In this document: in pieces, positions 45,803 through 58,600 of the stretch
Layout: each line of letters opens with the position of its first letter
Position numbering within the stretch: position 1 is the stretch's first letter
The notes under the pieces: generated by a model
The model's database searches: none
What the model was told of the DNA's origin: nothing
The model's input: only the letters and a program-made list of their open reading frames with translations
Position numbers and translations under genes: made by a program
Origin: Hofstenia miamia
Taxonomy: Eukaryota; Xenacoelomorpha; Acoela
DNA length: 64,000 nucleotides
NCBI GenBank assembly: GCA_004352715.1
Contig: SCFE01000088.1
Span: 769,816 to 833,815, forward strand
Direction: 5' to 3'

Positions 45803-45830
45803 ATAATCAACTCTGAAAGAAATAAAACGA

Positions 45831-47459
45831 AACTAAATGTTAGGTTAGTTAAATAATCTTATGTCGATGCTGTAACGAGTATAGATAAATTCTAAAAATA
45901 AAAAATAGTTTCACATGGAGCTAGTCAGCGCGCATATTTTAATATAAAACCCTAGTCCATAACATCAAAAGTCGCAGAGTAATGGTTTTCCCAAATGCAT
46001 CAATTTATATCATTACATAGACATTCGAAAGCTGTAATAAACTAAAGTGTTAATAACTTATAGGTAATAGTAATTAAAAATATAATATTATAATAAAATA
46101 TTATAATATGGAATTAAAGAGCTCTAAATAATGCTGGAAACAGCTAAGAAATTATATAAGAATTCGCAGAGTTCTGGCTGTCTAATTATATAAAGTTGAA
46201 AGCTATAATATATCAAAGAGAAGAGAAAGGCAAAGAAGAATGGTAGAATGTATAATATAAAATCATCCAAATATAGTATTTTTAGACAGATGCCAAACTA
46301 ATATTATATCAGAAAGTCATCCAAATATATTAAATGCACTATTTTATATCGGATATAAGTCGTTATAGTATAACCTAAATTGGTGCACAAGAGGTAAATT
46401 TTAAATCCCTTATTGTCATTGTATGTTTGTACATCCATATTTTTAGAAATGTATCTTTTCTATGAAGTACATGCATATATATATATATATATATATATAT
46501 CAGTTGTCACGTGATTGATGATACACATTGCAAAAATACAACAACGTTAAGACTTTATATTGGGGAATTTATCTTTTTGTTGCGATTCTCTTTTCCAGAA
46601 CATATAAATGTACATGTACATACTATATTTAAAATGATTTATTACGTGAGGTTGTTGAAAGTTAAAATACAAATATTGCTCATTATAAACATTATTGTGA
46701 AAACCAGTCTAAGAATTGTTTTTAAAGTTTGGTTAAACAGTCTTCATGTAGTTGAACAATGTTCGTTAAGTGTTATCGTGGCCTAATTGTTGTAATGGAA
46801 TTTATAGTCAGCTGGGATTTGCAGTCGAAAAATTAATTCTTTTAACTTCAAATATACTACAAAAAAGCAACGTTGCTTTCAATAGTTTTTGTTGCTATGG
46901 TAATATACAATATATTTTCATTGAGAACGGAAATATTGTACCTCAATTGTTATTTTAAGGAGAAGTCACGGATTCGATTTTTTTATTGTAGAAAATTTTC
47001 GGATGTATGCGTGTGTTAAATTTGTGTCACTTGTTGAACACACGATTATTACTCATACTTTGATGGAAATACTTTAGCATTTCCTCTGCACCACAAGCGG
47101 CGTAGTAATTTTATCAGTGTACATGTATATTCGATATCAATCAAAATCTGACTGCATGTAAGCCCCATGAAACAACGACATTATTCTCTAATATTTTTGT
47201 GCTGCAGTTATTTTCATCACATTAGATGTCGCTTCTATTATTCACTGCTAATCCATTATACAGTTAATTACAGATGCTAACTACATGAATAGCTGATATA
47301 TATTGTTCATTAACTAGAATTTTACGAGTTGCCAGCAAATTGATACTTTTAAGAGTTGTAATGCGCAATTTACTAATATACATTTATAATATATGCTGAA
47401 ATATGATTTTAAATTGGTTTTGATCTATTTATGTTTATATCTATTGTATTTTATAGAAA
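45831..47459. other. upstream flank of the BRIP1-like gene, no gene seen
   Basis: AT-rich, with a (TA)n microsatellite at 46474-46501. It presumably contains the promoter of the gene starting at 47460, but I recognise no specific promoter element. A TTTTATAG just before the start codon could be a splice acceptor, so a non-coding first exon is possible. Confidence 0.45.
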
Positions 47460-47552
47460 ATGACCCCTGCTAGAAAACCATACCTTATTAGTGGAATAAA
47501 CGTCGAATTTCCAGTTAATGCTTATCCTTCTCAAATTAAAGTAATGGAAAAG
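47460..47552 (+). CDS. BRIP1: BRIP1-like exon 1
   Basis: 31 codons from the ATG to AAG|GTAATT. Contains FPVNAYPSQ, the Q motif that contacts adenine. The ATG is supported by alignment with the BRIP1 N-terminus. Confidence 0.87.
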
Positions 47553-50500
47553 GTAATTTATTCCTTCGATTATCAAAACAAATCATGAACAATTTTAGAC
47601 AACTAACACATATCTGTTAACAATACACGTAATTCACGGCATTAGCTCATTAAATTGTCATAGTAATTTAGCATATTTTCTGAATTTGTTTTTCCCAAAT
47701 TTTATTTTCAGATTTTGAAGTGCTTAAATTCATCAACTCATGGTTTAATAGAGAGTCCAACTGGGTCTGGGAAATCGCTTGCACTGCTATGCTCAACTCT
47801 TGCATGGCAGAAGCATAACAGCGTAAGTATAAGTAACGGTACTTTGTGGCATTTCTTCTTACATTTAGTCTTCCAAGGCCGATGAAACGGAGGATGTTGC
47901 GAAAACGGGGTCTTCGTCCGAAGAAAACGATTCCGAGTATTAATTGCTTGCATTTATTCAGCAATATACTTTACGTTTAGACCTACTATGATTTTTTACT
48001 GTACACGAACTCACAAGCAAATTAAGCAAATCGTTACTGAATTAGAGAAAACCGCATATTCACAAACTCGGTATTTATTTTACGTACTTGTTAAAATTAA
48101 TTATAAATATATACTTCTGTGAGAAAGTGCTGTATTTTTACTCGTTTAACTACTGAAATAAATGAATTTAGTGAATTATATTTAAGATGTTATGCGTGTG
48201 TTTAGAATGACTATATTGTCCAGTCGTGAACACTCATGTCTTGAAACCCCCAAAGATGAAACACGTGACGAAATGTGTCGCCGTTTAAGAGATCCAAATT
48301 TGGCAAGTTATTTGTTAATCAACTGCTGCATCAGAAAAACACCCCTTTGATAGGGAAATTGCAACATTGAATGCATAATATAAGCGATTGAAATTTCGTT
48401 ATATTGTTAATTGAGTTAAACAAAATATTTCTAACTTGTGCTTCATATGTTCAACTACTACCAAATAATGATCTAAATGTGAAGCCTCCAAAGAGTCAGA
48501 TACTAGGCTGAAACAATAGTTGCAGTTCTCTGGCAACTTTAATATATTGTGAAGTACAAAATTTGTACTGATATGCGTATTCATAGCCTATGCACATGAT
48601 GGTTTTTAAAATCTGGATGGCTAAATTATAAAAATTAGATTGCGTACAAAGTTTGCCATATGATTTCTTGAATATGCACTAATTATTGATAATACGAGAC
48701 AATCTCTGCGGCTTTGCGAATTGATGGCTGATATTGGTGTTTTAAAAGCGATCTAATTTCGATTCGATTATTTTTCTAAATTCTTGTTGGTGTAAAATTA
48801 ATGGTCCTTATGCCATCCAGTCTCCAAGAGTGTATTAATATTTCAAAAATTCGTTATAAAATTCTATCGTACGGCAACAGGGAATTTGCTTCAGAATGCG
48901 GTCAAAATAAAGTTTTTTTTGAGAAAATGGAAATTGTATTTCAGAATGCGTAAGTTGTGCTTCTGAAAACTTAAATTGTATTTCAGAAAACATGCATTGT
49001 ATTACAGAAAATGTAATTATTCCAACGTTTCATTATGATAGAAATGTAAATTTTCCAAAATGTTGCTTGGTGATTCGATTCAGAGTTGAATTCATGAAAA
49101 ACATTATTGAAATTCAATAATTTTAAAAATATATCATTTTTCTTCATGATTATAAAAAGTTTTTAAGAGTTTACGAATATCGTTTAAAACTATCCTTATT
49201 TTGTAGGTTTTGTAAAATGTATATTTCTTTGTCTAATTGAAGTTTATTAAAGTAGCATTTTAGCCAGGCGCTTGTAGTTATTACAATACATTCACTCGCA
49301 CTATCAAGAAACACCCATTTCTTCCTGTGCATCTAAGAATTCCTGACAAAACACCTTGGGATATTGAAGATCTTGCAGAATTTTGCAAAGCCAAGACGGT
49401 ATTATTTCCTACGCATTTCCTTTCTAATGTATTTTGTTTTAGCTTTGTCCTTACTTTTTATCAAGAGAATATTTAAAAGACTGTGAGTTGGTCTTCTGCC
49501 CATACAACTACATTCTTGATGAGAAAATTCGCGAATCTGTAAGTCATAGTAATTTGAAATATTTATTATTGAAATATTCGAGTTAGCAAGTGAGAAATTC
49601 ATGTAGATGGTTATTCAGCAAAAACCTAACAACAATTTTATATTTGAACAAATTTTTATAAGCTCTGCATATATTTTATATCTAAAATATTAAACTTTAT
49701 CACAACTAAGTTTCAAATTTATTTCAAAATCATTTGATATATTTAAGTAAGTGAAAATATAATTTATGAAATGTATGTATACAAAATAAATCGTTTAAAA
49801 ATCTGGTGTGGTTGAAACTCAGACAGTGATTTGTATGGTTAAGCACACATTTGCCCAAACACGTTAGTACTGCATATATTTGTGTTGTTTTTTCTGGCTC
49901 TGTAGCTTATATTTATTGGTGTTTTTTTCATATTGGGGTACTATATTTGCACTATTCACAAAACAAATCAATTTAAATGAGGTTTTATCATACATTTTAG
50001 ATAGGTGTGAAATTGAACAACCAAATATTGATATTTGACGAAGCTCATAACATTGAAGACGTGTGCCGAGACGCTGCTTCTGCGTTATTCGAACATGAAA
50101 AACTAGAGGATGTGAAAGAAGAACTCAATGAATTTAGTAACTATATTTTCATGGTGTTAAGTATTTTATATTTTTAGTTAATCGATACTTGAACAAAGAA
50201 AATCAATTCGCCCTACAAGTTTCACACCACTTGGTACTTGTTTCTCTTTTTTGTTTTGCCTTGCATGTTTCTCTGTTTTTACTTATTTCAATACTAGCTC
50301 TACATATGCATAATCTTTATAATGAAACATTATCATAATTAAGAACTGCCTACAATGTGGAAAGTTACATCTCTAATTGTTTCATTAGTGTCTAACTTTT
50401 GCACAATTTTAAAATTATTGCATGTATTCTTAAAACAGTTACCTCACATTAGTGGTATCGATAATCGTCCATAAAAATCAAATGGAGGCAGTGTTGGTCG

Positions 50501-53500
50501 ATTTAAATCACTCGATTTAAATCATTGATTTAATTGTTTTGAAGTCATCGCCCTGATATGCGAATAAATTGGCAAACTCTGAATTTATTGTTTTGCATGT
50601 TTTTTATCTTCAGTTTATTTAAAATTGATTAAATGATTGTACTTCAAAAATTGTAGTATCAAAAGGATTTCTCATATTTACTTCCTTGGAAGATTGTCTG
50701 GGTAAAATTGAATTTTTTTAAATTTAAATCGGATTTTTTCCCATCACTGACTGGAGGTTGATTATGATGATGCTGATAATGATGGTTTCTGCAGAGTGTT
50801 TCTTATGCCACTGTTAGAGTAAGTGATTGTTAGCAAGAAAAGTTCCAAAATCATGCCACATCGCTAATTATCTCGGTGGTTGGATTTTTCCAAAATGTGA
50901 CAGATCACGCGTGATCAATCACATAGTCTAACCGTAGCCTTGGCGGATTGCGTTATTTGTTTTCTCGGCTTGAAAACATTCCTCGGAAAGCTTTTATTCA
51001 AATAATAATTATATTTATTTATAAATTCTATACAATAAAGCATTGTTTATTCCATGCGGCTAATCTATTTCAAATTCTTTGTACTGTCGAAACAAAAATT
51101 TATACCATGAGGACAGATCGATCAAGAATATTCATGCCATGCGACAGATGGATTATTTTTCATTGATTTTTAATAGATAATTATGTATTGTGCAGGTTTA
51201 GCAAGATCGCGTGGTTCACGACTGATGGCAAAAGTGTAATTAGTCATCGACAGTGTTGTTGAAGTAGGTCGCTTGATAAATTATCACACACACTCCCACA
51301 AATATTGACTGTTTATGTTGGACCAATCTTTTCAATCACATACAGGCTCAACATGCGAACTACAAAGAAGAACTTGGGTCGTCTTCTGGTCAATAAACTA
51401 TCCAAAATTTCGTTACCATCAAAGAAAGCGTGCCAAAGAAAGCTTCAGATGTCTACAATTGGATCCTCTAACCAGAATGTATTCTGATTTGGATCCAATT
51501 TCTGTACCAACTCTTAAAAAATATATGGGAAAGTTGGTTTAGAGGTTGAAAAGCGAATAACGGCGATGCTTCCCGAAAAGTTTGTTATCGCTATGGACGG
51601 ATGGACGAAAAAATCTATTCATTTTCTTGGAGTGTTTGCAAGTTTTCTCGCTCGCAACGAGTTTGGTATGAAGAAGATTGTGTAACTGTTCTAAGGTACT
51701 GCAATGGTGCCAATAACATTGACGTCCAAGAAACAACTTCAGAATTTACCAGTTGTGTCATATGATACGTAACATCACGCCATGTTACAGACGTAATATG
51801 GTTTCATTATCTCCTTTCATTGAAATTCTGTAGCTATTTAAACACACACAAGTCAGGGTCTGTCAGAAATCTGTTACAACAAATTATTGGAACAACGAGT
51901 AAATTTGAAATTCCTGGTACAACTTGGGAAGAAACCTACAGAATGTTTAGAAATGCTTCAGAGTGTGTATGAAGATGACTGCATGCCACGCGCAAGAGTT
52001 TTCGAGTGGCATAAGCGTTTCAAAAGTGGCTGTGAGGATGTTGAAGATGACCCGAAGTCAGGACGACCTTCCACAACCAAAACTTCAGGCAACATCGACC
52101 GTGTGAATCGCATGATCAGCACCACCTTGAATGTCGAAGTCGACAATCAAGGTGGTGCTGATCACATTTTTTGATCGAAGAGGTCTTGTTCACTACGAAT
52201 TCGTGCCGGAGGGGCAAACTGTGAATCAGCACTTCTACAAGGAAGTTCTGGCTCGGTTGTATGAGAGAGTCAGGCGCTGTAGACGCAATTTGTGTGAGAA
52301 CCAATCATTGCTGCTCCATAACAATGCACCTGCACACACAGCCTTGAGTGTGCGGCATTTTTTGACCTCAAAACAGTTGACATGCTTGGAGCACCCACCG
52401 TATTCCCCAGATCTGGCTCCCTGTAATTTTTGGCTCTTCCCAAAAATGAAAGCTGTACTGACGGGTAGACATTTTGCATCTGTGGAAGACATCAAAGTTG
52501 CAGTGACGCAGCAGCTGAGGGACCTGAAGGCACAAGACTTTGTAGAGTGTTTCCATGGGTGGCAGCGCCGAATGATTAAGTGTGTTAACTGTGAGGGGGA
52601 CTATTTCGAAGGTACAAATTAGTATTTTGTGTTCTACTTATAAATAAATGTTTTCTGAATAAAGTCTCGTTTCTTTTTTGTCACACCTCGTACATGTTTT
52701 TGCCCAGTTTAAACAATTTACAAACGCTGCTTACAAATCACAATTAATTGCAATTAATTGCAATAATTGATTGTACATTTTGAATAATTGCAATAATTGA
52801 TTGCAAAGAACTTAATTGATTGCAAAACTTGCAATTAATTTTTTCGAACCCCTGAATATTAGGCTCTACTTCTATCATTAGCATGTGGAAATATGAATCT
52901 AATAAAAGTAGTTATTCTTAGAAACAATTTGCCATCGCATTTACTCCGAATAGAATTGGCTACATAAGCGTTGTTTTTATTTTCTACTCTAGAACTGAAA
53001 GTTGACGCGGGCGCTGTCTTCCGAATACATCCACAGTGTGCATATTAATTTCATTGGCGTCTTCACATATTTATATCGTCATTGTACGTTAGGTAGATAT
53101 CAAAGTGTTTTAGCTGTCCGCTCAATAATTTTGTTTTTTGCTTATTGTATAATCTAGATTCTGAAATTACTTGTGGCAACGAAAATTGTGCACAATATCA
53201 ATTAACTTGAGACCCCTAATCAAAATCCACATTTTGAAAAAATATAGAAATTCTGTTTTGGCCATAAATGTATTAATAATTCGTCTACTAATCGATTTTA
53301 ACCAAAAATATTTGCTAAAAAAAGTCAATTTTGTAAGTCAAAGTCAACAAATTCACTTCTCAAATAAAACAACTAAAATTGAATAGCTTAACATATCAAC
53401 ATCTTTTGGGTACCAGAAAAACCAACACAAAAGTTTACCACATCATATAATTTGAAATTTGATTTTCTCAAAATATGATCTTTACGAATTTTGAAAGATC

Positions 53501-55598
53501 ATAACTGTTCCCAGATGTATTGCTTAAATCTTGAACCAGAATCTAAGTAAAATAAATGTTGTTTAAGACAGGGCCGTATTCCTAAATAATTAACAAGGGG
53601 GCTCTTATCTTGAGTTTTGTATTTTTATGATATATTTTGGCCATAATTTATATTCTCTACAAATAAAATCCAAATCTCGAATACTAATATACATTACTGG
53701 AAATATGTATTCGACCACCTTGCTATTTTGAATCCAATATTCATTGGATAGAGTGTGCGTAAAATTATAACTAATTGTTACTTTGATTAAGAAAGGAAAA
53801 TTTCTATGTCTAATTCCATAAAATATGTAGAATAACAATTGGTTATTAATTTTTAATCAAAATTAGAAAACGTGTATTGGAAAATTGTATTCGGCCATCT
53901 AAAAAATTTTATCAAATGAGCAAATCCGAAAAAAGTAATTTCAAAATAAGAAACTTAAATTAATAATTGATGCAATACAATCACTTAGCAACAAAATTGT
54001 CTCTTCTAATATTTTGTAGGGAGTCCATTTGACCGAATAACAGTTCAAGGCGATCAGGGATTGATGCAAAAAGTCTTTCAATTGAGTACTTTTTCAGGAT
54101 GTTTCGCACAGTTCAGGCTGTCACGAGATGACCATCAGTCTATTCCTTGCGAAATTCCGCTGAAGTGAAGTCTTCCTGGGATTTCGCTTTGAAAAGCACA
54201 TAAGAGCTGATTGGGAGGCTTTGGAAGTGTTCTTTGGTCTTCCGTACTTTGGCTTGGGGACAATGATGTTTTCAGAAGCAGAACTGAAACGTCTGATGAT
54301 ATCCCCGACAGCACTTCGAGGTCGCTCTACAAGTCGGGCTATATTACATTGACTCATCCCTTCCAAATTTTTGGAGATAATCAACTCGCGGATGGCAAGA
54401 GGTACGTGACCAGGCATCATACATGGCGAAGTAAGACTGTTACTAGACATTTTCAATATAAATAGACTGAAAAAAGCTCAACCAATGAAATTTTTTTACA
54501 GATTCTCTGATTTGGTCTGAAGTGGCCGAATACATTTTCCAAGAAAATATTAGCTAACCACTAACACTGTAGCATTTCTCCTTAAGATTTAAAGTAAACA
54601 GTGATAATTATGTCTAAAAATTGATGAATTCCTGTTTCTGCAACCCCAAATCTAATTATGATTGTTTATTAATATTGTTTTGAGAAAGGTGTTATGTATT
54701 TGTTATGGCTCTACCCAGACTCGTCGAATTTTATAAAAAAGGTAACCCAACCAATGAGTCTGCGTGGGTCGGATTAACTCGTTCCCAACCCTGCTCTATT
54801 ATTTGTGTTTTCATATATATTAAGAAATACTCACATTAAGTGATGCATAAATTTACAATCTTCGATGCGTCACACAATGACTTCCGTCACATTTAGCGAA
54901 AATTAAGTTTTTAATTTTAACTTTCTTAAGTGCATTACTTTTGCTTGTAACATGCGTTGCTGTTACATTTCAATATTCAAGGAAATCCAATTAATATCTC
55001 TAATTGTGCCAATTATGACGTTTATATATTCGGATCATTTCTGTGAAAATATTTTTAACCTAAACTTCAGTTGTTCTACTTTTTTCATTTAGTGTCCTGA
55101 ACACTTTTTGTTTTATTTCGACAAATCATGAGAATTGTATTTGTGATGTTTTAGATAACACAATGTATTAAAATATGTGAAGAATTCACGTCAGAACTTG
55201 TCGCTAGACGTAACGAAGAGGCTGTTAATGTTGCTGAAGCGCAAGTAGTTATTCGGCATTTGGATCATAATGGTATAAACGACCTTACGTTGAAGCAATT
55301 AAAGGTGCGTTTTAATACAATATTTATTCAGTATATATTAATCTGCGAGTATTCGTGTATTTGCATTCGACTAGTATTTAATCAAAAGTTTTAGTGGTAA
55401 TAATCATGCATTGGATATCCATTTAATAGATATTCCATTTTTTATTGTTAAGGTTTACAATTGATCGATTTCTATTGGCCCGGTTTTACTATGAAGCTCA
55501 GATGCTTCGTGAAGCATCTCTTAGGCCCAGTAGAATAGCAAGCAGATTCAAATCTCTGCATGTCCGCCTAGTATGACTATCGTAATCAAACTGCGTGT

Positions 55599-55633
<35 letters not shown>

Positions 55634-58600
55634 NNNNNNNNNNNNNNNNNNNNNNNNNNNNNNNNNNNNNNNNNNNNNNNNNNNNNNNNNNNNNNNNNNN
55701 NNNNNNNNNNNNNNNNNNNNNNNNNNNNNNNNNNNNNNNNNNNNNNNNNTATATATATATATATATATATACATATATATTCAAATTGTTCTCCTTTCCA
55801 GAGAATAGCATATAGTTTTAATTGTTATGGCCAAATCACGAAAGATCTTTGACAAAGTGTTTGGTTTTAGAGGAGAGCCTAAAAGCTGAGCAAATCGGTA
55901 ATTCGTCTTGAGGGAAAGCTGAGACTGACTGATTGATTGATTGGAAGTCTATTTTTCAAATCCAGACTATCTATCTCTATTTGATTGGGGTATCGGAAGT
56001 GAGTAAAATATGATTCGGATAAGCAACATTGGATTTGTCTTATTTCCCTATACAAGCATGATTTACTGTATAGAAGTAACAGTCGCTGCTATTATCTAGT
56101 ACTTAATAGGAAGCCGTTTGAATGCCAAATACGCGATAAACACTTGAAGTTCACATGATTTATCTTAGCCTAGAGTACGCATCAGGGAAATGTTAGGCAC
56201 ACAACGGTTCAGTTGCTCCAAAGAACATCTGCCAGATGTATATGTTTGCGCGAACTTATTTGATGTGTGCTACCAACCTTATTTTCTAATCTATATAAAT
56301 TAACCTTTTGGCCAAATAAGCTTGTTTTGGAGTAAGCTGCCCATGTTTATAGCAGAATATTCTTGGATCAATTATGAAACTAGAATATAATGGCACAAGG
56401 AAATGTTGAGATAAACAATACAAATTAATAAATTCAATTTAGCCACACAGATCATTTAAATTCAATATATAATATCTGTCATGAATGTGATACTATAAAA
56501 TTCTAGTGAAACAATTAGCAAATAATTGAATTTGCTTATAGTAGCTTTACGCTTAGAAGCAAATTTAATAATTATCCTGAATGTCAAAAAAATGTTGAGG
56601 TTAGACAATTTAATCCTACACACACATTTGAAGGACATTTTTTAATTCAGCGCAAAAGCTGTCGTAGAATACCCTCCCAGCTTGTAGACAGAAAAGTCGT
56701 ACATACCAGGGAAAACATTAACAACAACCTCTCGTGCGATTCCCTTACAATTTTTGTCCATAAATCTTTATGCGAAATCAATTGTAAAATGCCTTAAATA
56801 ACTAAGTCTTTGCTTTAAATAGTTTAAATTCTTTAGCTAATATAATGCATAGATGCGCAGCCTTGCTAATAGAACGAAGACGTTCGCTCTCTTTCCTATT
56901 CAATTTCCCATAGAAATTCATGGGGTTCATGGGGGTCTTTCTTTCACAAATGAAGTAAATGCCAATGAATTCAATCGATTGATAAACTAAGTGAGTGAAA
57001 AAGCAAAAGTAGATGCACATTTGTTAATATTATATCATAAGACTATTTATTAAATAGAACTTTGCAACCGCTGATGTGCCTGGGCCTGATGTGATTTTCA
57101 TACGGGCTGGATCCGGCTCGCTGGCCGCCACCACGGCATTTCCTGTTTTAAATTGATTTTTATTTTTGAATTCTATGTTTTCAAGCTTTAAAAGTTTCTC
57201 ATGTGATATGATTTTATTTTTTTAATTATTTTTTTGTGACGCAATAAGTCATTATAAATGCGATAATGTCATTGAGCATAAATCAAAGTGCAATTCAATA
57301 ATATTGCTAACCAGCAATTTATTGCAAAACGTTGTTTTGTCTTTTCCATTTAACAATTTCTATCGCTTTATCTTTATATTTTACTAGTATGTGTTGCCAT
57401 TCAAATTGTTGTAGAATAACCTTCTGTTGTTGTCTGAAACTGAAAATCTTGATTTTCTGTGCGTATAAATTCTAATATATGGGGAAAGAATTTGTAAAAT
57501 TTTTATATTGTATCAAAATCAAAAACTAGTCAAACACATTTCCTGATAATCCTTAAACCTGTATTGCTTTCACTAATATAGTGAATACCTCGTAAACAAA
57601 TTAAGGCCTTTTTTATTAGTGGTCGTGCAGTTAAGAAGGCTCATGTTAATGTCACGTTCTTGTTTAGAGCAAACTCTTTTCTTTGACAACCAAGGATGAC
57701 TCCGAATTCAAAGATGAATACGTGCCCACGCTTCCTGAGTTTGTGGTAAAAACAATAGAAGTCCTGATTAATGTTCTCATGCTAATGATTAGACATCATA
57801 TTCATTACAAAGTAATTTTTAGGAAGATCGTTTCCAAAAAAACAAATTTTAGACATGTAAGTTTTCGTTCTCTTCGAATGAATAATGCCCTGCAAATAAA
57901 TTTCTCAGAGTCGTCGTTAATTTTTTTTTTCAATATATTGTGATTCTCTTTTCTAGCGTTCCACGGAAAAACCAAACAACTGAACTTTTGCTCAAATTTG
58001 ATCTGACCACTTGGACTCAGTCCCTGTTGTCTAAGGAACATGCCAAAGCAGTTGAAACCGTTCGAAACGCTATCTCACGTGAAATCACAGAATCCAGTTA
58101 ACTCAGTCCTGTAGCTTAGTCTAGAACAACAATCTTCTGTGCCGTTTTTCTCGAAAACTTGAAATATGAAGTTGTTTGGTTTTTCCGTGGAACGCCAGTT
58201 TTGTTTGTTGACGAATTAAACAGATGATGCAAATGAAATTACATAGCCTCATAAATTACTGTAAAAATATTTTATATGTATGCCACTTGTTTATATTTTC
58301 CTACATTTTAGAGTAAATGTATATGCTTTTTCTAATACATCGTAAAAACGGCCTTTCGCATAAGAATGGATTTGCCTTTAACATTTCTGCCAAGAACCGC
58401 TTCGAACATTTGAATAGTAATCACAACACGTATTATATATTAATTTAATTTTATTTAATTTTAATAAGCGTGTTAATTGAATGTCTACATGTGTAAGCAT
58501 TGATTGCATTAATATTGTATTTCATTTTCTTAAATCGATCGATACAACATCTTGAATGTATCAGGTTTTGCTGAGTTTTGCCTAAGTTTTACAAGGTGTG

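Larger units (their letters stand above)
42723..45830 (-). mobile_element. Tigger/pogo-type transposon, interrupted
   Basis: The left end CAGTAGAAGTCGCTTGATAA next to a TA looks like a Tigger terminal repeat, and the minus strand encodes a Tigger transposase from 45802 to 44537. I did not find the matching right terminal repeat, so the right border is only a minimum. A piggyBac-like element lies in its 3' part at 42778-44300. Confidence 0.72.

Noticed and set aside
55490-55560. tRNA-like box B (AGATTCAAATCT) with a GATGCTTC hairpin
   Set aside because: No acceptor stem or complete cloverleaf can be formed; at most a degraded short repeat.
55548-55852. Open frames across the gap in (TA)n
   Set aside because: They are made of undetermined bases and dinucleotide repeats.
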